DNA from: Haliaeetus albicilla | Lineage: Eukaryota; Chordata; Aves; Accipitriformes; Accipitridae | Direction of reading: 5' to 3' | Assembly (NCBI RefSeq): GCF_947461875.1 | Contig: NC_091485.1 | Coordinates: forward strand, 57,762,274-57,826,273 | DNA: 64,000 bases | Shown: one piece after another, positions 1 to 23,200 of the stretch | Numbering within the stretch: position 1 is the stretch's first letter | Layout of the letters: every line of letters begins with the position of its first letter | Position numbers and translations under genes: made by a program | Notes under the pieces: generated by a model | Databases searched by the model: none | Seen by the model: the letters and a program-made list of their open reading frames with translations, nothing else | Told to the model about the DNA's origin: nothing

Positions 1-10422
<10,422 letters not shown>

Positions 10423-10745
10423 GTTCGCACAGAGAACGAATATTAAATTTTCCAATTCCATGATCAACCTGTAATGACCTATGGGTTATGTTACTCTAGT
10501 GCTGTTAAAAGTTAATTTTGTATTGATTAACATGCTATCTAAAATAATGTTTTATGAAAAGTAAAATGCCTATTTATTGCTGCTACAAGAAATGTGATAA
10601 ATACCCACTGAAATGAGTAACTTATCCAGATAGACAACATAAAGAAATGACATGTGCTGCGCATCAGTCTCTTCAGATTTTTGTATCTACAATACCTGCT
10701 TTTAAGCCAGAATTTGTAGAAATAAACTCATTAAATGATTAAAAA
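10423..10745 (+). other. EMC2: EMC2 3'UTR (proximal form)
   Basis: About 320 bp between the TAG stop and the first canonical poly(A) signal region. The length is in line with the short 3'UTR of EMC2 in other vertebrates, as I recall. It is AT-rich. The exact cleavage site cannot be read from DNA alone and the end given is approximate. Confidence 0.7.
10721..10726 (+). terminator. Poly(A) signal AATAAA, proximal, EMC2
   Basis: AATAAA lies 299 bp after the stop codon, followed within about 15 bp by an A run (GATTAAAAAAAATT) and a GTGATC stretch. It is the nearest canonical hexamer downstream of the stop. Confidence 0.7.
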
Positions 10746-11712
10746 AAATTACAGTGATCTATTGGACTTGCAAATGGCAATTATGAATTTATGTATGTAG
10801 ATGAATAACATGTTAGAAATTTTTATCTTGTTTGCCTATTTAAGAGTAAAAGCATGCTACAGATATACACTTTCTGGTAAATGTTTACCATACAGCAAGG
10901 AGTGATTATGAATACACTTTATTAGAGAAAAAAGATGATGTTAATGGTTTTATTAATGAGTTGATATCCTGTACGGTAGAAATGGAGAAAACTTATTCGT
11001 GTACTTTGCTTCAGAGCTGCTCTTGTACTGGCTTAAGGCCAAAGATACTCTTCTCTGTGGCTTTGTGGGCAACTGCTTCCACGTTTACATAGTTCTCCGA
11101 TTGGTATATGCAAATGCACTTTTTTATTCCTTCTGTGTGTCCTTTGTTGTACATACATTCCACATGAATTTCAAAACCATCTGAATGCAGGGCTGTGTGC
11201 TGGTCTGTACTAATTTTGTACCTGTGGTATGGGTACCCCTTCACTGTGGTGTAAGCTATGGTATATTAGCGTGAGATAGCATGTTCAACTGCCTTGTACT
11301 TACTGGAGGATAAAAGTATTTTTACACCATTACCATGAAGCATCTAGCACACTGTAAATCCATCTTGTATTTGTCTTTGGGCACTTGTTTATTTACTCGG
11401 ATGATGAGTCAAAACCCCTAATTCAGGCATTTTGCAGTTCTGATCGTTCTGGATGTTGTTCAGATGTATACTGTGGCCATTCAGTTGCACAGCTACCATT
11501 TCATTTACTGTGGCTTCAGTAAGATTGCATAACAGCAGCAACATACCCTTGACAAATTCTAATAAAAATATTGCGATGTCATTTTCATGACTGTTGCCAC
11601 CATCCAAGCTGATTGGAGTTTCAGATTTTATACTGTCTACTCTATATAGATGGGTAAGTTAAAGGCTATGTATTGAAATGTCCTTTTTATGACCCTGGAC
11701 TTGATGTAATGA

Positions 11713-11718
11713 AATAAA
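11713..11718 (+). terminator. Possible distal poly(A) signal AATAAA
   Basis: AATAAAGCTGAG occurs about 1.3 kb after the EMC2 stop. A longer EMC2 3'UTR could end here. There is no direct evidence, since AATAAA is frequent in AT-rich DNA. Confidence 0.3.
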
Positions 11719-12750
11719 GCTGAGCTTCTGCTTAAAAACAAAGCAGCAACAAAAACTTGCCCTGTGAGTTCAAAGCTTGAAGATGTATGTAACTGAAGTG
11801 GTCGTTGCACAACACTGTGCTTTTAAGATACACTTAAGATCTCATTCCCATTATCCATGAAGTAGGTTGGAGTATGGTAGTGTGACAGGATGGGTGCTAT
11901 GCCATGGGAATTAATTGTATGTGGAATCTTAAATTAACTTAATTCAGTACTGCAAACACTCCATAGTATTATACTAAATCACCCAATTCTAACTTGGGGA
12001 AATAGTGCAGATCCTTTTATAATAGTAATTCACAAACTGGCTTCAGAACAGTATTTGCAAATAGATTATGTATGTTTCAGGTGGAAAACCAAGAAAATAC
12101 CATAGGTGAACCTATGTACTTCTGTTCAGATTTATAGTCTTTTACTGTATGAGTGTGCCATCTAGAGTTTTAAACCCTTGTTAGTCTTTTTTTATTTTAC
12201 CTACATCTCAAATAACTTGGTTGCATTCTAAAATTAAAAATGGTGGGAAGCTGTACTGTAGGATAGAATTACTTAGCGGTGCATAACATATTACCTCCAA
12301 GGTATTAAAAAACAACAGCGCAGTATTGTGCAGCAGGCATCTATGCTGCTGGAAAGTGTTGTATATAACATTTTATGCAGAGGCAACTTTTAACATAACA
12401 ATGTCAGACTTGGGCATATAGTGTATCAGTTTCTCTGTAAGGAGGTTTGTTCTGTTTCTTGTTTTCAGTGTTTTGATGACAAATTTCGTCTTATTTGGCT
12501 GCTTAGAAGCTTCTAGTTTTTGCTACTGCTTAGCATCTTTTTGAAATTACTTTTTAGCACTCTGATCTGTGCTTCTATTTTGGCATAATTCCCACATAGT
12601 AGAGCTTACAAATTGACCTAGGAAATATTTCTGACAAATTTGTATTTACTTCAAAGATAAAATAAATTACTCCCATGAAGATGCATGGGCAGTCTTTGAT
12701 AGAACTATTGAATTGCAGCACTGGAAATCTGGGGGGTTTTCTGTATTCAA

Positions 12751-12768
12751 ATGAAAAAAAAAAAAAAA
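12751..12768. repeat. Poly(A) homopolymer tract
   Basis: A run of about 17 A follows CAAATG. It has no visible retroelement body upstream, so it is treated as a simple repeat. Confidence 0.8.
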
Positions 12769-13155
12769 AATCCTATGTGTGCACGGGAAGTAACCGTATG
12801 AAATGCCCTGCACTCTCAGCAAGTAAAGGGTACAGAAGAGAAGCTGTGATATAATGTGATCTTTATAAAAGTAATTTTCCAGTTCTAGTAAATGATTTTG
12901 TAATATGTCACTGACGCTGTCTTGCATTAAAGAATAGGTTTTCAAAGAATGGGTTACTTAGTTAACAAATGAACTTGATTATGTTCTGTATTGTGCTCTG
13001 ACAGTGACAAATGCTACACAAAAATATCAAGCACACAGTCTCCTTTTTGCAAAATAAAAGGCTATGTTTTCATATTGTTTCAGTTGACAGCAAAAACTTG
13101 AGACCTTTGCAATGCCAAACTGTGTAGTGATGACTTCTGTCTTTATTTTTTGCAG

Positions 13156-13254
13156 CCATATTTTGATAATAGGCTTGATAGGGAGAGGTTAGTGTTACCT
13201 GTTGAAGTAAAGGTCATTGAAGAGCCAGCAAAACCTCCGATTCTACCTTTGTAA
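13156..13254 (+). other. Candidate alternative terminal exon downstream of EMC2 (unproven)
   Basis: A strong acceptor (CTTTATTTTTTGCAG ending at 13155) is followed by an open frame of 32 codons and TAA at 13252-13254. It reads PYFDNRLDRERLVLPVEVKV and ends EEPAKPPILPL. The frame starts in phase 0, so splicing from EMC2 exon C (phase 0 donor) would give a variant C-terminus replacing the normal last 28 residues. AATAAA follows at 13964. I do not recognise the peptide. Chance is a real alternative, because 32 open codons are expected in roughly a fifth of random starts. Confidence 0.25.
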
Positions 13255-13963
13255 TCCTAGTTACTGGTGACTTCTTAGAAACCTTTTGTCCAAATGTTAT
13301 ACAGTTCATATTGTGTAGCTGCAAAAAGCTCATCTTGTTTAGAATATATCCCTAAATCTCTTCAGTGCCCAGAATATCTTGCTGTTGCTATTGGAAACTC
13401 TGTTATTAGTCAACGGAGGACTTCCTCTTGGCAGGGCTGTATTTGTGATGGCATCCATGTTTGCTAGTCACTGCGTTTACAGTGGAACTTGTATTTCAGC
13501 CAGCTTTAGAAGGGAGGGGAAAAGGAAAGCAAATTAAACTTGACTTACTGGCATGAATTTGTTAGCTTCTTGTTACTTGCACCCTCATCTTCCAAGAACA
13601 CCAACTGTAGCTGTAGTCAGGTTTGCAATAATAATTCTTCTTCATGTAACTCAAGCACTTCCATATATTCAGCTCTAAAACCAGTACTCCATTAAAATCT
13701 AAACCATACGGATTCCAGTGAAGCAGTGCTATGCGACGTACGTGTATCCTGGTATGCAGGGAAAGGGCAGTTCTCCCACCCTCCCTCGAGTTGGTGTCAA
13801 GAGTGGAAGAGAGTTAGAACAGTTCTTGAATGTGTTTTTGTCCTGAAAACTAATACTGCTTAATATGTCTCGAAATATTGCTTATTACTTGCATTGCTCA
13901 GTGCATGAATAGAATTTTAGGACTAACTATTGCTTAACTACACATACATGAATCTACATGGAG

Positions 13964-13969
13964 AATAAA
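13964..13969 (+). terminator. Possible poly(A) signal AATAAA after the candidate exon
   Basis: GAGAATAAAGTACTTG lies 710 bp after the TAA of the candidate exon. It is meaningful only if that exon is real. Confidence 0.2.
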
Positions 13970-14114
13970 GTACTTGAAACTAGTCATTAGCCTTATCTGG
14001 AATGACTCTGTACCCGTATAGAGCTGTATCCTCTTGGTAGGCACCAGCTGGAAGTTTGATTCAACGCAGAGACTAGTTTTCAGAAATAAATGGTCATTAA
14101 TCTACCTGCCTCTT

Positions 14115-14262
14115 AAAAAAACCCAGCCAAACAAACAAAGAAACAAGAACCCCCCCCAAACAAAACCAAACAAAAAAAAACACCCCCAAAAAACCCAAGC
14201 ACCACCCCACAAAAACAATAAAAAAACCCCAAACAAACAAATCCAACCCCCCAAAACCCACC
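14115..14262. repeat. A/C-only low-complexity tract
   Basis: About 148 bp made almost only of A and C on the + strand (T/G-only on the other), with irregular CAAA, CCCCAAA and AAAACCCC units. It is too irregular for a clean microsatellite. A lysine/proline/glutamine-rich open frame across it is a composition artefact. Confidence 0.8.
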
Positions 14263-17200
14263 TCTGATAGAGGAAGTTGTTTTTCAGCTGTGGGATATGA
14301 AATGGAAAACCTTTATCAGTGGACTTCATACGTGAACTTATTTTGTTCTGTGATGAGGAAATCCCCTGTATAAGGCAGTGCAATCCTTTTAATGCTTGTC
14401 TGGAAGGAAGAAAGGCTGGAGGGAGCACAAAGGCCTGTTCAACCCCTATGCCATGGTAGGACTTCTGTGGCAAGTTGCGAAGAAAATGCCATTCATCTGC
14501 ACCTAGGATCCCAGAGGTTAGTTAGCATTCCTGGTGAGCAGGCACCATTGCCACTGAAAAGGGCTAAGTAAGACTGGACCAGCACAGCCCAGAGCCTACA
14601 GAGCCGGTGCTCAGATACACGTGCTTAGAGACTCAACACAGCACGCGAGTCTTCACCCAGTTGTTGGCAGGGCTGCATGTTGGCATGAGGCTGCCTGCAG
14701 GTTTTTGCCCCTGCTAGGGACTGTCCTCTGTATTCTACTTTTCTCCCCTTGGCCTCTGCACAGCAGGAATCTTGCAGAAGATTCATGCTGCTGTGGTACC
14801 CTCCCAGTTTCACGGGAGCTGGCTGTGGAGGTGAGGGTACGGATGGGTCAGTTTGCTGGATTGATCCTGGATCTGTGCAGGTTTTGCACATTCTTAGCTT
14901 CAGTGCACTCAATTACCAGTGCACACCTAAAGGTCAGTGTGTGAGCCTTTGCCTTGGACTGAAAGGACATCAGACAACAGACCTGTCCTGTTAAACATCT
15001 GCAGCCTGCTTAGCTCCTTTGTGGGTGCTTGACAAAGAATGTAAGAGGGTGGATTTTATCCATGCTGAGCGACGTGCAAATGTGTAGAAAGATCTATTAC
15101 TGATGGTGTCATGGTGACTGCAGTTCAGTTCTTGCAGTCAGTGGGCCTTTTTTCGTGTGCGTAAGAGCATGGAGTGAATCACTTAGGGAAAACACTTCCA
15201 GATGGGAGGCCCTTAATCCAAGGTCAAAGGGAGGGCTGGAGGGAGGAAGAGCCATCTTTTCAGCTTGTGTGAGTCAGCATAGGTCCAGTAGTTCTCTTCC
15301 CTGCAGAAGGTGACAAAATACACTGTGCTTTTGCATTGCATAAATAACGAGAAGTGTAAGGCTGTCTTTAAAAAAAAAAAAAAGTGCAAAAATGTTTTTC
15401 TCCTCGACCCTATGTGTTTTAACTGCTTTCAGTGTGACCTTGTTGATGTTAGGGTTCCTCATGCTGTTCAGCTAGCACGTAGGCATCTGCCTCAGGGCTA
15501 CCAGTGGAGAAAGACACATTTAGAGTGACTGCTCACTTGGGAAAAGTCCCTGATGGGCTTCCGTCATGGCAGGTCACGACCTATTTGCATCGTCAGTAGA
15601 AGCGCTACTTGTCCCACAGACGGGGCTTGCATGAGTAAGATTCCTCTTGGGATCAAGGCTAGTTTTCCCCAAAGAATGAAGGATCTTTTCCCAAATTTAT
15701 ACAGTTTTTCTGCAGCAAGCTTCTAGGTTTTGGACATGATGTTTGGAAGTGAAACTTTAAACCAGGCAGATGTAATCCTCCTGGGAAGAGACTGCAAAAA
15801 TCAACACTGAGGCAGTTTCAAAAAAGTGAGCAGCAAGTAAAATTAGCCATTACCTCTGTTTCTTTAGGTAATTGAGCTTGACACAGTGGTGTGTCTGACA
15901 AGTTGCTTTGTGTTTTTTATTGCACTAAATACAGATATGACACTCAAAGCTGTCACTGGCCGTCTGAGAATATTTGTTTCAGTTCAGACTTTGGAAATCG
16001 AGTAAATGTGGATAGATCACGATGTGGGCAGCAGCGTAAGAAAACTACCCAGTAGAACAGTATCTCTTTCCCTGGAAAGCTGCTGCAGTTTATTCTGTTT
16101 AAGTTAGAATCAAGAATGTAAACCATGAAAAATTATTAACAGGTCTATTAAAAGTCAGTAGCTGCTGCGTCCTTTTAATTTGGTAGTCAACCTTGTTATT
16201 CCTTTTTTTTATTGAATGATTATTGTGCAGGCTGCTTGGGCATTATTAGCAGGCTTTATTGTAAGCTGGAAATATGTTTGAAAGATTCAAAGGGAGGATG
16301 AAAATTCTGAAAAACCTACAAAAACCTTGGTCTTGCTGACTGCAAATTGAGATAAATTGTGTATGAAATGAACACGGAATTTCTGCTTTAAACATATCAA
16401 TAATATTTAGTGACTTGTAACAATATTGTAATTGTAGCCATGCCAAGCTTTTTGATCAAAACTTCCCAGAAATGTGATGTCATTATGGAGCCAAAAGCTC
16501 TAATAAGCTTTTAAGTAAACTTTGATTAAGTTAAGTGTAGGCACTGCCCAGACCGAGAAAGGAGCCTTTGCTAATACAGATAATTTTCTCCTCTTGGGAA
16601 GCTCCCATATTCAGGTAATTTTGAGCCTGATTAGCCATATGAAAGAAACAGCTACACCTATTATCAGAGTAGTTTCAAGGAATATCAAGGCTTTTCCACG
16701 TACAAACCATCTTCTCAGTAAAGCAGAGATGTAGATGCGGTCATTTGGGAGCAACTTGAGAGCAAATCGATAAAGTGATACCGTCACTTTGGGAGGGAAT
16801 TGGATGAAGAAGCCTAGCAAGAGATTTATGTCTGTTTTTCCCTAGGCCCTTTTCTTAATGTAAAGTTTGCTGAAGAAAAAGCCCTCTGCAAAGAAAGTTC
16901 ATTTAGGCTGGCTAATATCTGTGTTTCAGCTGTATAACTGCGTAACAGAAAGTGCATTTTTCGGGGTAGGAGCCTGACAGGCTGGTGGGTGGCTGAGGTT
17001 AGTGCAAGGAGCAGTGTCTTACGCAGGTTCCAGGTTGAGAGCACCTGGGCCTTCTGTGCCAGGGCGGCAGGGCCTGCTACCCGGCTCTAGCATCTGTCTT
17101 TAGGACAAGAACAGCCTTTCTCGTGTCCTTTCAATGCCCAGCTGTCATATGCTGTCTGCTGAAGGCCTGTATAATACGCATAGTGCTTTTTAAAAAATTC

Positions 17201-20200
17201 CAATGATTTGCCATTTCAGAGCGGATCAATGATCCAGTTTATTCCCTCCAGCTCTAGCCAGCGTTCATACAAATATTTTGTTTAAAATGAGCTCCTGGAC
17301 CCTATTCCTGGATTGCTATTTAGGCAACAAAATAAGGAATGGTATTCTCCAAGTCATCGGCTCCCATTTGGCCTTGCTGGCACTTTTTTGATTCCAATTT
17401 TTTTTTTGAAAATCAAACCACATATTTAAGTGCTTAAGTGCTTAGACATGGATTCGATTCTTAAATTTAGGCACTGACTTTTTTCCTTTTCTTTTGTGTC
17501 CTTCATTTGCCAGACTCCGAAGTGGAAGCAGAATAGATAGTTTTCTCAATCGCCCTGGCTATGTATTTGTAAGCGGTTGAGAAGTGCCTTTTCATATATG
17601 GTCATCTATGTGTAAAATCATTGGAAGAAAGCAACAAAAGTGACTGCTGACTAATGCGGAAAGAACAATATTTTAAACAAAATTAATGCAAGAAAGGCTG
17701 CAGAGGCTGGAAACGGTAGAAGTTAGTAAGGTAAAAGGTCTACCTGAAATAGAGAACATGTAACAAAGCCTGTGCTCTGCTGGGCTCTGGAGCCACTTGG
17801 TCTTTTTTCCTTCATGCTCCATCCATTCCTGCAGTCTCTTGCCTCTTACCTCCCACCAGTTACATCTTTTGTGGTGGTTCTTTGGGGCAAGGTTTCTGTC
17901 CGTATGCTGTGGCCGACCATGACACACATGAGAACTGAGGGATGACGTCCGGTCACGCCGGGGTGGTGGTTTTTCTGTTGTTTTGTCCCGTTTCCTTTTC
18001 AATGATTGTTGAGAACTGCGGGTGTGTTCTTTGGCAGTGAACAAAAAATACCAGAAGGCTGCCAGATATTGGGTACGTTCACTTATTTCTGATCACTTCA
18101 GGTAAATGAAGCAGAGGAATCACAGGTGTCAGGAGGATGTCCGTCTGCTGTCAGGTCCCCAGTGATCTGAAGACAGCTGTGGAAGCAACAATTCAGTGCC
18201 ACCGTGGGGATGGGAGGGAGGGGAGCATAAACACCCTGAATGAAGACGACTGTTTAAATGGGAAGTGATATTACTGGGGACTGGCCAGAATGCAAGAATT
18301 TAGTTTTACAATAAAATTGGGTTTGACTTCTGGTTTTGTTCCATGGTAGAAAAAAACAGAATCCTTTTCACTGCTGAAAAAGCCATACCCACAAGGTTGA
18401 CTCCACATTGGATTACCGGTAACCTAATGACCGAGTAATTTCCCTGGGTTGTAGGAGATGGAGGTTTCTGTTGTCTACCTGATTAAGAGAGAGACTTTCA
18501 ACTTGAGTTTCTCGTATTCCCGGCAAGTGACCCAACCATTATGTTGCTGAGTCAGTCTCTGGCCTGTGGACAGTTGGAAAAATGGGAGAACTCCATAGGA
18601 GAGATTGGCCAATCAGCTTTATAGGTTGGGTTTCTCTCTTAATAAAATTCCCTAAAATAAACCCAACCCTGAGAAAGCTCCAGTGAAACAAATGCTTTTT
18701 GGTGGAAAGCATCTGGCTTTTATGGGTCCTAATGACTACACTATTACTTGCAATCTTTCACAACCGGGACATGGACTTTACCATTTATTTAATATACAGT
18801 GGCTCAGAGGCATTAAAAATAATCAAGTAACTTGCATCTTTTTCGCTAACAAATCTGGAACTTTACAGGGAAAGGAAAACATGAATCTGCTCTCGGTGCT
18901 TGCTTCCTTTCTTTGCTTGCTAATGCGCTTTGTGTTGTATGGATGTGAATGGTTTCTCTGAGCTTTGAGGCAGCTCAGGACAGCAGGCAATGCAGGCAGC
19001 TGCACAAAATAGGCAATTTTATGGAGCTTTGCCTGTGTCTGAAAAGGTGAAGGTGAGCTGTTTGAGCAGCCTGTCTGCCTTCTCTGTGCCCAGCTTTCTG
19101 TTCCAACAGAATCTAGCGAGGGAAAGGTCAGGGTTCACCTGTGGGTTTGGGCAGCTCTGTTCCCTATAGCCTTCCGCCTTCTCCTTTCTGGGGAGTGAAG
19201 GAGAGAGCCCCAGGTGAAAATCTGAGAGAAGGCAGTACAGACTCAGCTACCCACAGGGACCAAATTCAGCCGAGGCTCCTCAAGTGCAGATAAACCAGGA
19301 GAAGAAACTTCTGAAATCCTCGCTGTCTCTGCAGAGCCCGGGTCCCAGCTTTATCCACTGATGGTTGTCCAAGAAAGTCATTGCACACGTGGACATTTGC
19401 AGGGGGAGGCTGCAGCTCAGGTAACGGCTGTGAAAAAGGAGAAGCCAGGCAGTAAGTTAGCCTGGCAAAGATTTCTTTTTAGGGAGGAACATAGAGAAAA
19501 AACTTAACAAAACTATTTTGGTGCTTCTGATAAGTTCTGTATTGTGTAAACAATATATGGAAAATAACTTCTAAGAAATGTAAAGGAAGAGAAAGGTGAG
19601 AAGAGAGATAGGCCAACCTAAATAGTCTTGCTTCTCTTGGCAGTTTGAAAGGAGAAGAAACCTTGCTTAGACACTTCACCTTTCCTTCATGGAGAACTTC
19701 ATGTATCAGCAAGCTACTGAAGTGATAACTGAGATTGAATAAAGTGGATTATCTTTCAGACATACAGATGCATCTTCATTTCTTTACAATCAATTAACTT
19801 ACCATGTTGCTTGGCTCAGAGGACAAATGATGTAACTTGTGCTGGTAAGGAAGACACATGCCATTTCAGCAGAGACAGATCTTAAAACGTTAGTTTATTT
19901 TTCTTACCTGCCTAAGGTCGGTGGATTTTGGTTTTTGTATATGATTTTAGCGGGGTCTAGTAGATCGGGTTCCTTATTATGCTGATCTTTCTGTAAAAGA
20001 CACCTGTAAATACTGATCTTTGTGTTGTTAGTAGCATGTCTTATCTCCGGAGTCACGCAGTCTGTGGGGTTATTCCTCCCCCCCTTAAGTATATGTGTAA
20101 AATCTCTCTGATGAAATCTGTATGCAGAAAATAGGTAAGTTTGCTGGAAATTATATTTGATTAATTATTTTTCCCCTTGTAGAGTGGAAGGGGAGTTAAT

Positions 20201-23200
20201 CTGTTACAATGAGAGAAAGCTTGCTAAAATATGGGCAATGGTACAGTTTTGTGACTAGCATGAAGCAGCCTGCCACTTTGTGAGTATTGTTATTGACTTG
20301 GCTCTGCAACATGATGCAATTCAGTAATTTAGGATTTTTCTGCTTCAGATTTCTCAAACATAAAATAGGATCAATGGAATCTGTTGTACCCCCAAAATCA
20401 CTGCTTGTAGGTGTCGCATGAAATTAATACAGTGCTTATGAGTTCATCTTGCTTAACTTCATAAATATCGCGTTACTAGTTGGCTGATCAACCAGCTACA
20501 TCTGTCTGGTGAAAGAAGTAATTTCTGTGTCCAGTCATTTCTTACAGGTAACAAGAAATTTATGTCATGTGGGTCACTCCAGTCAGTGCTTCGCGTCACA
20601 GGGAAGTGTAGGGTAAATTTGGCAGAATTCATGTACATTTTATACAGGCTCCAGATGTTTTAAGCATTCTATGCATTCATTTTAAAAAATGGTCTTCTAA
20701 TATTTGAGGTGGTTATTAATTTTTTTGCTCAAAGGGAACTTTAGTATGAATAGTTGATGGATATAAGATAGCATGTCTTGCTAACTAAAATGTTCATTAA
20801 TTATTTGTGGTTTATTTTCTATACGTGTCAAGAGCTTTTGATCCTGTAGTCTTCACTGAGCTTATAATCTGCCATTTAGAGTAGCAAAAGAAATGTAATC
20901 GAAATACTTTGTATGCAGAATTTTTACATGATCAACTGCAAATTGATAGATCACACAGTAAAGGAATTTGGAATAAAGTAAGGTGCTTGAAGGAAAAAAG
21001 GAGAAGTGGTTCTGAATGTTAGAGTGGTCACAGCTAATCACGAGATGAATTATTCTGTATACTGAGAGTTGGATTCAGCTCTGATTTAACTCAGCAGGAG
21101 GTTTTATTTTGATCTAAACGTGACCTTGGTGTTGTGAATTTTAGGTCAATGATTATATTCCATTAAAATAATAATTTGTATTTTATAAATCACTTTTAGA
21201 CCATTTTCATTTATAACCATAGTTTTTCTCTATATTGAAAGTGCTGTATTGCCCAGTACCTTGCAATGAATCAGACACATAACAATTCAAGTATTCGAAG
21301 TGCATGACAAAATAAGAAACTGATTTAAAATTTTCTCTTATTTTTAAACTATTTTTCCATCACAAGTCTGGAAAGTAAGTGACTGAATTTTTTTAATTAT
21401 CATTAGGCAGCTCTGGCACAATTTATGTTAAGAGGTTTTGGCCTGTTTATGTGTGCTGGAATTTGCCAAAATTAGTAATGTGATATTCCATCTTTAGCAA
21501 GCCTATAGAGCAATAAATAATGACACATGACTGTATGTGAGTGTTGTTAGTTTAATTTTTTTTGTGGTGTTCATGAAATGCAACGATCTTCCAACCCAAA
21601 TTCTGCAGTATTAGGCAGCAAGTTGTACTCTGAACTAAACCAGATGCTGATCAGCTCTGTTCCTATTATCGACTTGGGGCAGAGATGGTAACCAGACCTT
21701 ATTTGCAATGTTAACATTTGGAACAGATTAACAGCAGTTAGGCTGAAATGAGAAACCTCCACTTTACTGAAAAGGTTCAAAACATGTAATGCTGTAAAAA
21801 TCAGGACGTCTGTAGTATGTTAGATAGGAATAAGTAAGTTAACTGTAGGCCACACTTTCCCCTTTGCAGGATGTGTTGTTTCCAGTTTATGAGTGGCTCT
21901 TTGAAAGGACATGTTTATGAGGTATAGTCAGGTTTAAGTCCTGATAAACCATCTACTTGATGGGGTATAGTATATCCAAACTTGCTGTGCTTGTTCATTG
22001 TGAGAGAGCCCTCCCCAGAGCCAAGCTGTACAGAAGATTTTTGTCTGGGAGACAAAACCCACACGTGCTTGTGAAGCTCGGAGACCCAGGATGCTTCTGA
22101 ATGCCAGCCTTCTGCTACATTCAAAAGCAAACCCAAAGAGGAACATGCCCCAAAGGTGCCCAGCGGAGTACGTGGAACACGTGGTGCCGTATGCTGCACG
22201 CTGGCCTGGAGATGTTTTTCTGTGCCTGCTCACGGTGTCTCAGAGGATTCTCTGGGAGCTGGAGGGGTTCGACAGGAGTGTAGCGAAGGACCAATGCTTC
22301 TTCGGCTAAAACTGGGCTAAGCCTCATTGCCTATTTGTGAAGGTTGTACAGTTACGGCTGCAACTATAAACTTCTACAGTGCATTATTTCTGGTGCTGTA
22401 TTACCTTCCTCCTCCTATCCTGTGCTTTTTTATTGGGAATATTGCTTTAGCAGGAATTTAATAGCGGGCTTCAGGTCTAAGGAGAGTCTTTCTGCAAAAG
22501 TCAGTCAGAGATGTTGCTGGGTTCTCATTGTGTCACCTGCTGCATGGTCTTCCCATGTGACTAGTTTGAAAACATGGTATTCAAGTTTGCAGAGAGTAAA
22601 AGCCCTTTGAAAACTTACATGCAAGGCTTCTGTTTAAATGTAGTGATTAACCACTGTAAGTACGGATGTTGAGAGAGATGAAGCTAGGACATCAGTTACC
22701 CTGGTCATCTGGTGAAATTGTTCATAGAGTAGCCAGGTCAGCCAGCGAAATCGCCAACCACAGCTGCGCACACGCAGAAGTGCGCTGGGAAAAGAGCCAG
22801 CAGCGAGGTGCTTCGGTCATGGGTGGGGGCTGTAGTGGCAATGCTGAGCGCTCGCCACGGTAAACTAAATGAGAAATTAAACCTAATCCGCTGTAATTAC
22901 ATTGGGTAAACTACCGCATGGATTTCAGTTCAGTTTATGTTGACTTGAAACAGGTTTTGGTTAAGCGCACCGTGTGGCTGGAGGTATGCACTGGAGCAGT
23001 AGCTGTGGTTCAGCTGTGACTTGAGTTGTGAGTTTAAGTTTCTACAGGTGAAAGTTACAATCCTTCTTACAGGGAGTAGCAAAAGCCACTCCTGTCTTTT
23101 GGGAAGGAGCAAATTTGTAATGACAGGGACCCTCCCCTGTACTGCTCTGGCCAGGTGACCAGCCAGGAGGGACGGGTTTGGCCTTCTGTGTAGGATGGTG

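Larger units (their letters stand above)
10746..13155. other. 3' flank of EMC2, no gene seen
   Basis: AT-rich flank or long-form 3'UTR. It contains the distal AATAAA at 11713 and an A17 run near 12751. Short open frames on both strands (for example 10999-11184 and 11389-11607) have no recognisable domain. I see nothing else. Confidence 0.6.

Noticed and set aside
14034..14473. Lys/Pro/Gln-rich (+) and Phe/Trp/Gly-rich (-) frames
   Set aside because: Translation of the A/C-only low-complexity tract.
22091..22327. Several open frames on both strands near 22.1-22.3 kb
   Set aside because: Mutually overlapping, no recognisable domain. Treated as chance frames in a GC-richer patch.
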